A stretch of DNA of 64,000 bases. It comes from Nyssa sinensis (Eukaryota; Streptophyta; Magnoliopsida; Cornales; Nyssaceae). A program made the translations under genes and the position numbers. The DNA lies in assembly GCA_008638375.1 (NCBI GenBank), contig CM018046.1, positions 47,661,626-47,725,625 on the forward strand. The letters are read 5' to 3'. Of this stretch, positions 12,802 to 24,744 are shown piece by piece (within the stretch, counting starts at the first letter, position 1; the number at the start of each line of letters is the position of its first letter). The notes under the pieces are model-generated. The model saw only the letters and a list, made by a program, of their open reading frames with translations. It did not search any database and was not told the origin of the DNA.

Positions 12802-15800
12802 TTACTGTTTCTTGGCATGCCTTTGGTAGAAAGCTTTTACCCTTCCAAGGCCTTCTTCAAGAGATGATGGCTCAATAGCAAAAGTTATGCGAAGCCAATT
12901 CTTTAGTCCTACAGCAACCCCTGCAGCAAATATAATCCGATCAATGACTAATATGGTAAGTAACCAACAATTACAATCCAAGATTTAGTGGAGTGCAGGA
13001 TTTTTTTAAAGTATGTGCGAACAAAATTATGCCTGCATGCATGCTACAGTAATGCTGACAATGAGGATTTAATTTGCAATGTTGATGTCAGTTTCAAATT
13101 GATTGACCTTGCAACATAACACCTTTCCTACCGTTAAAAAAAAAGACCATAAATAAATAAATCTTTGTAACAACCATTTCTTGGATAAAATATCTCATAC
13201 TACGGAAAAAGACTGCACCTATTGCACAAGGCTACTACATTCGATAGAGTAGAGGTGGATGGTAGGCGGTCTTACCCATATTTTGTAAAGGCTCATTCTT
13301 AAGGCTCGAACCCGCGCCACAGCGCAAGAGTAGATGAGACCTTACCAGCGTCAAGTGATGACCTCTATCCCACTCGAAATAGTCTGAGAGGTGAAAGGTA
13401 AGCAGTCTTACTCTTACCCAAGTTTTGTAAAGGTCCATTCTAAAGGCTCGAACCTGCGCCACAGGGCAGGGTAAACAAGACCTTGCCAATGCCAAATGAT
13501 GACCTCTATCCCATACTATGTCCAACTGTAACATATTCTTTAAAACATTGAACGAAGTGACTTTCAAAGTTTTTGGTCAACAAGTGATGCATGTTATCAC
13601 CATGGCTGCTGCATCACTTTATAAATTATAACCACCATATCTTTTAGAAAGTTCCTCCAAATTATGAAATTTTGGGCAGAAAACATGTCTAAAATGGTCA
13701 AAATCCAGGCATCTCAATTTCAATCCTTTCCTCATTTTCCAACTTCTTATATACTCGGAAAGGTGGGAAGGACAAGGGGGGGAATGAGTGGAGCTTCCAG
13801 GTGTGATAGGAAGGGAAGGGGAAGAGAAAGGAAGATAGGAGGAAATGCCTTTTCTTCCAGTCCCACCAAGTCTCCGAAATGTGATGGAAAGGAAGAGGGA
13901 AAGGGGCCCCCTTTTAACATTTTGGCCCCACAAACAATAGTCTTTTCTTTTTAACATGCAAGGATAAATTGCTAAAAACAACCAATATCCTTTTCCCTTG
14001 CCACTTGACCAACTAAAAAGAGAGAACTCCCTTTCCTTTTCCCACGAATACCTTCCCCCACCTCTTACCTTCCCTGTGAATTTTCCATCCCTTGTCCCAA
14101 ATAGAACATAAACAAATCAAGTGAGGGACAAAGCATCATGCTACGAACAAAAGTTGAAGACTATAAGCTAGATTGTATAATGAAAAAAGTGAAAATTGCA
14201 CATAAAACTAATTGTACTAGGATGAAACTAAAAAACTGTAATAGAGATGAAACAAACCCATGATCCAATGCTATCCCTGTTGGTTATGCAAATGGGTGAA
14301 GAACAATTATCTTTTGCAACATTGGCTAAAATGATATCCTTCTTGGTAATGTTGGGTATACAAGCATGATATAGAAATTTATTGGTTTGTTCTTTTGACA
14401 TTGTTCACATATCCCTAGCTATTTCTATGATGACCAACTCAAGCTAGTTCTTGGAAAACAATCAAATAAAAACGAATCATAGAATCACACAAGAATTGAA
14501 ATGCTCTTAAATGCCAAGCCATCAGGATAAATTGGAAGATTAATGCTCTATTTGGTACAAGGGACAGACAATTGGAAGGGAAGTAAGGAGGGTTGGAGAA
14601 AGTATCCATATGCAAAAGGAGGAGAGTTTCCCTCCTTTGGTTGAGCAAGAAGGAAAAGAAAATCGTTGTTCCATGATGTTTACCATTTTACTCTTACATT
14701 TTAGAAGAATGGTGCTGTTTAACGGGTAACAATGTTAAAAAAGATTGTGAAGGCCTTCTCCTCCTTTCTTCCCAATTTTGGGAGGAAGAAATAGGTGTCC
14801 GGAGGGAAGGGCCTTCCTTCCCAGAGTAAAACTCGGTTGTGGTGTATCAAGTTGTAACGAGAATTGGAAACCGCAACCGTTAATTTTTTTCAAATACTAC
14901 TAACAAATCTCTTAAAAGTTTCTAATACGCATATCTTAACTACAATTATCATATTTTAATATTTTTTACTATTATTTTTTAATTTTTTAACACCTAACAA
15001 ATATTTTTTCTAATAAATAACAATTAAGAAGATATTTTATTATTTTATATAAATTTCTAAAGATTAAACTAATAATAAATATCATTCAATTTGAATAACA
15101 TTACAACAAGTAATATAAATAATAACAAAAAATGATTATAAGCATGAAAATCAATTTAATGTGATTAGTTATTAAATTTTGGGAAAAAAAAACTTAAAAC
15201 AGTCGTAGTAGTCTTATAATGGCCGATACATAACGGTATCGGCCGATACGGTTGTGAATTTTAATCACACCGATATATCGGCCAGTAATAGTATCAGAGG
15301 TGTAGAGATCTGAAAAATCAAGGTAAATTTTTTGTTTTTGCTAGTAAGGCACTATTCATACACTATTTGCCGGTAGGGCACTACATACGCATTATTTAGA
15401 TATAAGTCATATTTAAACGCATATGTTGAGTATGCCATAGAAGAAAAATATGCTCAGAATGTTAAAATACACCTGCTGTAAACATTTGAGCCTAATCAGA
15501 GACAGTTTAAAAAATGGGACCAAAGGGCATCCCGGGTAGGTCCGGTTGAAACCGCCAACGGGCGAAAATAAATTTTTTGAAAAATTTTCATTTAAAATAA
15601 TTTTAAGAACTTTGGCTAAAGCCAAATGTCGAATTAAGGCGTTTCGGAACAGGTTATAGTGTAACGGGGTTCCGGATTCATTAAGGGCAAAAGAGTCATT
15701 TTGCCCCTTTGTTCCTTTAGTATAAATACAGCCCCTTAGAGACAAAAAGCTCAGAATTTGGTCTGAGAAGGAGCAGAAGTCGTGCATGGGAGAAAAGTGA

Positions 15801-18800
15801 AGAAAAACCTAGGGTTTTTCAAGTTTCAAGCCACCAAAATACACTTCTAAGCTAGGATTCTCACAAGACTTCCTTCTAGGAAGTTGTTCCCCACATCAAG
15901 GACTACATTCTTACCGATCGGTTCCACTGCACAACGAGCACAACTCCCTAGGGTTGAGAAAAACCCTTTTAGGTATGATATTTTGCTAAGTTAGGAATAG
16001 ATTTAAGTTTCCTTGTATTTTTATATGTTAATTGGGTGATTTATATGTTTACTAGCTATTAAAAAGTCACTTAGGATGTAGTTGCTTTGAAAACTTAGAG
16101 TTAGTAGTTTGTATACTTGTGTGTTTTTTGAGTTCCTTGAAAATTTGTGACTATGATGAAGATATACCTTGCATATGTGTTTAAATTATTACATGGTGGC
16201 TTATATTCATGTGGATAGGTTTTGTGTTTTGGAAGATATGGTGGTTAATGCATTGATGCTTTGTGTAAGTATGTGTTCTTTGAGAATTGGTAGAATTGTG
16301 GACATATAACTTGAGCATGGGTCTAAATTGATTGTACATAGCATGTGTTCATGTTGAAGAAGTTTTGGGATTTGAATGTTATGATTTACTTTATGTATGA
16401 TGCATGATTTAAGGTGTAAACCAAGTGTTTGATAAAATGTTTCATTGCAATTGCATAGAAAAATCAAGGCATATTGGCATATGGTGATTCTTTGAAAACA
16501 TAGTATGGGTTGAGCACTTGGTGCTATGCATTATGAGGGTGTAGATCCTGTGGTGAAAAACCCAAAATTGGCCATTGCATTGGTGCCCAGTATCCAACGG
16601 GAGCGATCCGTGAACGGGTGTTGGTGCCTGATTGACCCAACGAGAGCGATCCGTGAAACAGGTAGTGGTACTAGATTGACCCAATGGGAGCGATCCTTGA
16701 AACGAGACATTGGTGTGACATAGAGTTCGTATGGGTGTGTCACGCATATAGCCATTGCATTGTATTGATGAATTGGAAGGCACATAGATTATAAATGTAC
16801 ACTTGCACATGCCACGCCTTAATTTTGTTCCTTGAATTAGCATCATGTCATACCAGCAGTCGTGCTGACCCATTTATGGGATATCATATTTCAGATAAGG
16901 CTCCCGGTACTTGAGACTCGATGAAGTCATCGGAGCACGGAGGGAGGAAGTAGAATTTGAAGCATATTTGGCCTAAGGGCCACATTTTTTGTATGTATGG
17001 GCATAAACCCAAATAACTTGTGTTAAAATTGAAGAATAGTGAACTACAGGTCTTGGGCCATTTTGTAATGTGAGGGTTTAAACTCAAATGACAAATGAGA
17101 TGTTTTGTTTAACGTGCATCACATGTAAATGTTGAGAACAATAGTTGTGGGTTTAATTTCTATGAATTTGTGGCCATCGAGTGAGGGTGGAATGTATATA
17201 TCCTTGTAAATATGAATTGTCGTAAAGTATTAGGTGAAAAATGCTTAGAAAACAAAGGAGACCATGTCAAAATTTTGTGAGTTAAAAAGGGCCATTAGGT
17301 GTGTAAAATTTCCATGAATAAGTGAGAAAAGCGCAAAAAAAAAAAGTTGGGGTTAAATAGCTTGAAGAATTAGAAGGAATGTCAAATGGTATACAACACG
17401 CCTTAACTTCGACTCTGCAAAATTATTTTCGCATATCAGCCCACTTCATGAGACTATAACTTTTTAGCCTTTTTGAATTAATTAAAGTGCCTTACATATC
17501 TAGATAGGTCTATCTCTTAGCTTTCTTTTTATATATCATGGACTTTGAAAGCTTTTAAAATGAGAAAGTTATATTAATTTTGCTTTAAGTGTGCAAAAAT
17601 CTGACCTATGGGTAGTGTTTTCATCATAACTTGAGTTCTATATAGACTTTTTGAGTGATTCAAAATAGTATAGAAAATAGACTCAATAAGAAAGATTTTG
17701 GCACAGATTTCATTAAATTTGGATATGTAAATTGAGAGAAATATCAATTTGATTCAAAACATTAGGCGCAACATTTTTTCTGAAGTTCAATTTTGCTCCA
17801 GGTGAACAGTAACTTTCAATGTTACTGTTCACTTTTAGCTACTGGTTTATCAGGTTACTGTTCATCCGAATTTTATTTTATTTTGTTGTTTATTTCAAAC
17901 TTTCCGGTTTTCATATAAATTCATTTTAAATCTGAATTGAGTGATTCAAAAGTCTAAACTGATTGTCTCGACGAGTAGTTTTGTTTAAAAATAATTGCAC
18001 TTTGATACTCCAAATATGTTTGGGTGAAATTGACCACGAAAGGTATAAAGGCCTAAACAAAGTTTTCAGAATGGATTCAAATGATTCTCAATTTTTTTTT
18101 TTTCTAATGTTGGTTAATGACCTTAGATTATGAAATAATGAATTTTTCTGCTGAGAATTAAAGAATGTTTTAAATTTATTTATTTATTTTTCTAGTTAAT
18201 AAATCCATTCCGGATTTATGAAAATTTGGGGCGTGACAGGAGGGTTAAAAAAAACTGATACATAACGTAACGACTGTTATTTAAAATAATATTCAAGGTC
18301 ATAAGCCAATAGTGGAGATAAAGCACGCCACCTGAAACTGTGCCAGATGATGAAAAGAAATAAAAACTTAAGATTACTTGAATTGAAAAAAAGAGGACTG
18401 CAACTAACTCTATCATTCTTTACTACAAATATCCGAGGGTCCAAATATTTCTTTTTAACTTGGATTTACTTTTGATTACTTATATGCTTTGACATTCTTA
18501 GACTTGTATATTCGATCAAAACAGGAAGGTCCAGGTTCAACTCTCACCCCCAAGGACCACTTAACTATCAATAATTCAATATATATGTGTGTGTGTCAAT
18601 CAAAACAGATTAGTGCCACAAAAGGTATAGAAATTGATGTATCCATCCAATTCAGACTCAAAAGAACAGTACCGCTACATGAAAAGTTAAGAGCAGACAT
18701 GATTCCCGTGAATAGGAAAAAAGAACTCGAAATTCCATAGAATTTGCCTCTTTCAGGTATCATTACCAAGTAAGCAAAAAAAAAAAAAAAAAGGATGATG

Positions 18801-21800
18801 CAACAAAAGGTATAGCAACTGAGACTGTATTAAATTTTTTTGGCACTTGGTTGGCAGAAAGAGAACAGACAAAAGAATTCGGAAGTAATTATTGCAGCTC
18901 ATGAGAGTGAAAATTAATATAAAGAAAGCATTGAAAAAAAGTATTTGTTAGCATAAAATTGACTACAGAAATTTACCAGGTAGAACTATCACAGATTCCT
19001 CCTTGGCAAGCTTAACACAGAAGTCCAAATCATCATCGATGTCTTCCAGTAGTGACAGATTTAGTTTCACCTAAAATCAAAACATTACTTGGGATAAGTG
19101 ACATCTCTGATCCATTTCATTTGAATAACAAAACAAACTCAAATCTCTACATCCATACCATTACAAACATAGAACCTTCAGGTTTGCTTGGGCAAGTAAT
19201 GCAAGGGATCTCCTTAATTCTATCATAACAAATGTCTGCAGCTTCTCTCAATATATTAACAATTTTCAAAAAGAAATCCTTGTTTGTTTTCTCAAGTATC
19301 TGAGGAACTGCCCCCTGATGATATAGAAAAACATAAATATCATATTTCCAGAAGAAAAGTAAGATGATCATAGTAGAATGATTAGTATAGTATGTTCATT
19401 GTCTCCAAGTGAAGTTAAAGGTTCAGAAAATAAAAAATAAGAGATGAAACTTGCAAATGTCTGAAGCATAACAGAAATACATACACTACAACACATATTT
19501 TGGGACAATTTTACTTATACATGGTATGATCAAGCTAGACTTCATTCCACTAGGAGTCATCCAACATACAAAAGAAAAGTTGCTATCAGAATATGTCAAG
19601 AGACATTGCAACCACCCTCCATAACCACTTACAATATATGAACAACAAATAAAGTAATAGATTAACTGTAAACAATTCTACTTCATTTGTGTTAGTATTT
19701 TGATAAGAAATGAATCCTAACAATTAGGATTTGGCAATATGGCCTTTATTCTGTTGCTAATATCTATCAGAAGCCTAATTACTCAGATATTATATTAAAT
19801 CATAGTTGTTGTACAGTTGTAATATATGTTTTCCGATATTGTTGTACATGTGATGTTCTTATTAATGCCTAGACTGACTAGCCAATATGAAAATTGAAGA
19901 TTCAATTCTGGATACCCTTTCAGGTGAATGCTCCAACACTGATCCAAAATTAGACTACTATATTGCAGTGTTTAAGAATTACAGCATCAGAAATTTTAAA
20001 AAATAAGAATAACAGTATTGGAAACATTCCCTGTTAACTGTGTTACTCAAAAAAAGAAGAAGAAGGGGGCATTGAGAATTGCAAACCTGAATGAAGGTTG
20101 CAGGGTCCGAGGAAATGTTGAGAAAGCCCTTAATGCTATCAACAATCTGAAAAGAAGAACATAAAAAATCCAAACTTCTTGTGAATCATCACATTATCAC
20201 CTTGATAACTAAAACATCATAATCAGAAGTGCAGTTGTTATTTTTTGTTAATTTATCTTCCATCATCCCTATCATTTTGCGAAAAAAAGCCAATCGTTGC
20301 CCCCGCACCTTTTATTTACAAAAAAGTATCTCTTTTGTATAAGTCTGCATGGAAATTCTATGCAAAATCCTTTCTTTTTTAATATGGAAAATATTTTCTT
20401 GAATCCATTTTTAATCTTGAGAACTCCTTGAGAAATGATATTTTATCTCCTCAATATGTAACCAGTAACCAGTAACCACTGGTATTATTAATTGGGTGTC
20501 CAGATGTCCTATAGAAGTTGACAAATCTATTGACCTTTGCCTTGCAAGTAAAATGATTCCATTGTGTTTTTCTATAATGTGACTTCGTATGGCTTTCTAC
20601 ACCAGTTTCAGGCAAGGGTGTTTTAAGATTCCATCAAATGAATTGTTTTCAATTTTCTGTTTTAGTTAGCCAATTATAGTGATATCACCATGTTCATTTT
20701 TCAACCTGTGTTGAGCAAAATTAATGTCATGTTTAAAATCAGGCCAGAGTACTATGGCAAGGTTACACCAGTTCCCCTAAAACTCAGCCAACTTAGATGA
20801 TTTCAACATTTAACAGTAATAAAAGATAATCAAAAGTTATTGATTTGAAAACTTCTTAGATTGTATGTTAGAATGAAATTTTAAATAAAATGGTTAAAAC
20901 CCATCATATGAGTTGATTTAAGGAATCCTTGGTGCAAAAATTCAGGAAACTCATGGCATCAGAATATATGTGTGGAAAGAGAGAGAACCCCATATTTTTG
21001 AAGGATGCCACTGGGATCATTTGTAACAAGCCAACCAAATCGCCAACCAGGAACAATCCACCTCTTTGATATAGAACCAACCGTAATAACAGGTGTGATT
21101 GATGCAAATACTGCCATTGGCACAAATGGATTACTCCCAAAAGCAAGATGTCCATAAACTTCATCAGAAATCACTAATATCCCAAGCTTTCTTGCAGTCT
21201 CAGCAACCTACAAAAACCACACAATCAACCTTTTAACATTCTAAACAAAATTTAATAGTATTACATAAGTACATGCATTTAGCAGACATTACTGAAAGCA
21301 CACACCTTCATCAAATGTTGGTATGTAAAGACATTTCCACAAGGATTGCCAGGGTTAATAATAACCATTGCAACAGTATTCTCATCTGCAAGAGCTTCAA
21401 CTGCATCAAGATCAACTTCCCAACCTTTCTCTGGAAGAAGATCAAAGTGACGGACTTCAAGATGGTCATATGCAGCGCGAGCTTCATAGTATGGGAAGCC
21501 TGGTCTTGGAAGAAGAATATTGGCATTAGGGCGAGAAAGGACTGTTAACATGACTTCAATTGCTTGTGTGCATCCAATTGTTAGAAAAATATCATCTGGC
21601 GATAACTTGTATGGAAGATCTTGGGAGAGATACTCTGCAATGGCCCTATTAAAAAATGGAGGTGTAAGAATAAAATTGAATCCATAAGTCCCATATTTTT
21701 GTATGGCCAAGCACACTCTTTTATCTGTTTAAAGCATGAAATGTGAGGATTTTTATTTTTCACTCCTTGCCCCTTAATTGGAAGGAAGATGTGTCTACAC

Positions 21801-23567
21801 TAGAATCCCATACCCATTATGAAATTTCTTATATCCAGAAAAATGAAATAACAATTTTGTCCACCCCAGAAAAGCCATAAAACAAATTGTTTTATCCCAA
21901 ACCAATTTTCAGAATTTCACACAATTGGGATTTGGCTTTGATGAGTTGCGAAAACGTGTTTAGCGAATTTCATGAGACAAACAAGATAAACAGTTCCAAC
22001 TTTACTTGGTCCAATCACAAAAAGTTCAGAAAAAGATTATAGCAAGTGGCCATAAAATGTTTAGTAATATCAAGAAATTTGATTCCATGAGGTTGGCATG
22101 AATATGTACCTTCCACATGGTAATGCTTACAAATTATTAGCAACAAATTTATTAAAAAAATGCTGTTTAAAATTAGTGGATTGTTGTAATTACTATGGAA
22201 TGCTCAACACTCCCTATATGTTCATAGCATTAAACAATAACAAATATTTCAACTCAAATTCCAAAAGTTTTAAAATTTCCAACTTTTCAAGGAAAGTAAA
22301 ATCTTGAAGGAATAAAAAAACTTTTAGATCTCGCATATGTGGTTAATATCAAAATGTGGGCAATATAAAGAAGGCCTATCCTTTGAAACTACCACTTACA
22401 TACTCCTTGGTGCTTTATTTTATAAATTCTTTACTTATCACCAAAAAAAATTAATATTCAACAACTTAAGAATCTCTATTAATTATTTTATTTTATTTTT
22501 TTGAAAAACCAACATTGTTAATTCTATTAATTAATACTTAATGAATTTGTAAAAGAAAATTCCTTTGTAGTATTAATCATAGAATAGAAAAATATGAATA
22601 AATATGTAAAATATATTATAAAGAAGTATTAATTTTTTTTAGTAATAAGAAAGGAGATTGGGAGATTTCTTATATAACTAAAATTATATTTTTTTATGAA
22701 AAATTTTCTAACATTTGAAAATATGTAACTATTAGTAGTATTAATTATTTTTTTAGCAACAAGAAAGGAGATTGGGAGATTTCTTATAACGTAAATTAGG
22801 TATAAGAATAATTTTATTAAATAATCATTTTTCGGTTTCCAGAGATTCTTAAATATTAGAGAGAGTCAAACGTGTTGTGTACACTTGCATTGCATGTTGG
22901 TCACACAACACCATAGTTTTATGGATGTAAGAGGGACATAATGGTCAAATTAAGATTTAAGAAGGGGCCCTAGTTGTAGCCTTAGTTTTTCATTCAAACC
23001 CCTCTCAAATTTTCACACTCCTTCTCTAGAACTCAAGTCTGCGTGCAGTTAGGGGACGACTTAAAACAGAAATAAATAAATAGTAAATTTATAAGAGGCC
23101 ATGGTGATTGGTGTGTACTGTGAGCAGAATCCTTGGAGACGGGGCACTTGAGATAACATATAATAAGACCAACTGATAATTTCACAGAATGATTCAAGAA
23201 CAACCAAATTTTGTGAAATGATTAAAGAAATTCACAATAATATCGCATATATAAATGTGTGTGTATATAAAGATAAACAAATTCAAGATTATAAGTACCT
23301 TCTTGCGGGTAGAATACCAACGGTGGGAGCATAGCAGTTGAATTTAGCGGATCGGAGGGCATCGGCGATGGCCTCTTCGGCTATGTGAGTGGTCCGAAAG
23401 CAGGGAAACATGGAGGGATCGCCGTGACCGAGAGGGATGGTGGGCCTGTCGTCTGCTTCATTGAGGTTCTCCATGACCGTATTGAGAACACCTCTGATGG
23501 TGATTGCCGACGCTGTGATAATCTCTTCGTTCCCTCGGAAACCCCATCTCGTCGATCCATTCTCCAT
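12802..23567 (-). CDS. TAT: Tyrosine aminotransferase copy 2, intact (418 aa)
   Basis: PLP-dependent class I aminotransferase converting tyrosine and 2-oxoglutarate to 4-hydroxyphenylpyruvate and glutamate, feeding tocopherol/plastoquinone synthesis and tyrosine breakdown; expected cytosolic. Exons: 23567-23299, 21645-21306, 21207-20989, 20146-20087, 19314-19159, 19070-18977, 12920-12802. Total 1257 nt, all GT-AG, all phases agree, stop TAA. Visible residues: GHGDP near 47, NPGNPCGN with Asn190, [12 protein letters not shown] with Asp218 and Tyr221 (PLP ring), SISKRW with the Schiff-base Lys251, and [11 protein letters not shown] with Arg390 for the substrate carboxylate. Length is normal. 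The [14 protein letters not shown] wording resembles Arabidopsis At5g53970-type TAT more than SUR1 C-S lyase (memory, not searched). Odd points: a 6-kb last intron full of repeats, and a young gypsy element 0.55 kb upstream of the ATG. Confidence 0.92.
13249..13372 (-). repeat. tRNA-derived SINE, Au-SINE-like, copy 1
   Basis: Read on the minus strand it has a Pol III box B (GGGTTCGAGCC) followed by AGCCTTTAC and GGTAAGACCGCCTAC, which resembles the conserved body of the plant Au SINE family as I remember it. An imperfect box A (CTGGTAAGGTCT) lies upstream. It sits in the TAT copy 2 intron. Confidence 0.5.
13387..13513 (-). repeat. tRNA-derived SINE, Au-SINE-like, copy 2
   Basis: A second copy in the same orientation 14 bp after the first, with GGTTCGAGCC and the same GGGATAGAGGTCATCA head. 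The two copies differ at scattered positions, so they are a tandem pair rather than a very recent duplication. Confidence 0.5.
15721..15730 (+). promoter_or_regulatory. TATA box of LTR-like element A
   Basis: TATAAATACA about 30 bp after the conserved GTCATTTTGCCCC segment; position and leader composition fit an LTR promoter. Not tested. Confidence 0.4.
16594..16715 (+). repeat. 43-44 bp minisatellite inside LTR-like element A
   Basis: GAGCGATCC begins at 16601, 16644 and 16688, giving three imperfect units each with a GACCCAA / CCGTGAA core. A related three-unit block lies at the matching place in elements B and C. Confidence 0.7.
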
Positions 23568-23600
23568 CTCTACTCTCCTTGTTCGGACTATGAATGGCTA

Positions 23601-23621
23601 GCGGCGGCGGCGGCGGCGGCT
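23601..23621 (-). repeat. (GCC)n microsatellite in TAT copy 2 5' UTR
   Basis: About seven GCG/GCC triplets, 34-54 bases upstream of the ATG on the transcribed strand. It lies before the start codon, so it is non-coding unless an upstream start is used. Confidence 0.7.
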
Positions 23622-23679
23622 GGCCTAATGAATTTTCAGAATCAATGAGTATGTGAATGAGAGACAGAGAGCGAGATTA

Positions 23680-23687
23680 CATATAGC
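23680..23687 (-). promoter_or_regulatory. Candidate TATA box of TAT copy 2
   Basis: The minus strand reads GCTATATG about 113 bases upstream of the ATG, followed by a CT-rich stretch typical of plant leaders. Weak evidence, by position only. Confidence 0.3.
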
Positions 23688-24121
23688 TGGACGACAAATT
23701 ATATGTACGGGTCTAATAGTCTAAACATTCGGATGACAAGTGGCATGTCGAACCTAAGGTTTCAAAGGACCACGTAATAAACTATCTGATGATAAATCAG
23801 TATACAGATATAATTATAAACATAACAATTACTTTAATTTCAAATAATCACAGAATAAACCACGTATACATATATAATATATAATTATAGACACGCTGAG
23901 ATCATTCATTGAAGTGGAATATCCACCTACCCGACAACAAAGTGGGAGACAAACTCAAACACGACACCAGCTTCTGGGACGGCAAAATGAATCTGCGGGT
24001 CTCGGGCGAAGTCTTTCGAAATCTTTTTACCCGATTCATTTGGATCTTGAAAATGATAATTTAAAAAATAGATGTTATTTTGTATTAATAACTATTTATA
24101 TAAATAAACATTATTAATTCT

Positions 24122-24671
24122 TGATACGTCACCAAACGTCTGATTAATAAAATTTGAACATGTGCAGTAAAGATAATTTGATTAAGAACTTAGATTGAAA
24201 AGTGTATACCGAGGTGTACATCGGTATACCGATCTCGGAACGATGGGCTAAATAAAAGACGAAAAAGAATGACGAAAGTCTCATCATTACAATGATACAG
24301 CCTGACAGGCGGTGAGCCCTAACCCTACCAAAAATAGGTACAGGTTTGACAATCAATTCTACAGGTACACGTGTAAAGGGAGTCATACAACTTTGAATGC
24401 TAAAGTGGACAGGACATCCACCGCTTGTCAGAAAAACCCACCGCCTCTCCATCCTATAACTTCCATGAAGAAGGTATGAAAAAAAAATCCCCCCACATTT
24501 TGAATTATTAAGTGACAAAAGAGTAAAAACTTTTGATAACAGAGAAAGTAAACTAATTTAACCATCGGAGAGGTTACCACCGGAACCCTTCCCGGTGGCT
24601 TTTTATTAATCATCTCTTTTCAGGTTCACAGTGACGGATTATTCCATGACGAGCCCAAATTAGCTGCATCA
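24122..24671 (+). repeat. 5' LTR of the gypsy element (550 bp)
   Basis: Starts TGATACGTCA, ends GCTGCATCA (TG...CA). Matches the 3' LTR base for base except at two positions, with no indels. The matching minus-strand ORFs in both LTRs are incidental. Confidence 0.97.
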
Positions 24672-24674
24672 GCT

Positions 24675-24690
24675 TGGCGCCGTCTGTGGG
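24675..24690 (+). other. Primer binding site
   Basis: TGGCGCCGTCTGTGGG begins three bases after the 5' LTR. It starts with TGGCGCC, complementary to a tRNA 3' end in GGCGCCA. This PBS form is common in plant gypsy elements; I do not assign the tRNA. Confidence 0.8.
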
Positions 24691-24744
24691 AACGTTTAAC
24701 GTTCTTCTCTATCTTCTCTTCTTCGCTTAAAGTGTTTGGTAGTC

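Larger units (their letters stand above)
15301..18238 (+). mobile_element. Long solo-LTR-like element A (~2.94 kb)
   Basis: Starts TGTAGAGATC and ends GGGGCGTGACA, giving TG...CA termini. Flanking pentamers are AGAGG and GGAGG (4 of 5). A TATA box (TATAAATACA at 15721) is preceded by GGCAAAAGAGTCATTTTGCC and followed by an AG-rich leader, as in an LTR promoter. Three units of a 43-44 bp motif (GAGCGATCCGTGAA) lie at 16594-16715. No gag or pol is present, so it is best read as a solo LTR of a long-LTR family, probably Ty3/gypsy. Elements at 36187 and 61239 share segments with it. Confidence 0.6.
12921..18976 (-). other. Expanded intron 6 of TAT copy 2 (~6.1 kb)
   Basis: The donor is CCTG|GTAAAT at 18977/18976 and the acceptor TGCAG|GG at 12921/12920. 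The same intron in copy 1 is only 245 bp (4549-4305). The extra DNA includes two SINE copies (13249-13513), GA-rich segments at 13740-14110 and 14545-14830, a repeat with CGGTATCGGCCGATACGG near 15230, and the LTR-like element 15301-18238. No coding exon of TAT lies inside. Confidence 0.8.

Noticed and set aside
13619..13981. 120-codon minus and 96-codon plus ORFs overlapping each other
   Set aside because: Both lie in GA-rich repeat DNA within the TAT intron and have no family signature.
16442..16873. 143-codon minus-strand ORF with repeated segments
   Set aside because: Antisense to the 43-44 bp minisatellite of LTR-like element A; the protein repeat simply mirrors the DNA repeat.
24144..24518. 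124-codon minus-strand ORF in the 5' LTR, repeated at 33774-34148
   Set aside because: It is duplicated only because the LTRs are duplicated; it has no recognisable domain and overlaps LTR regulatory DNA.
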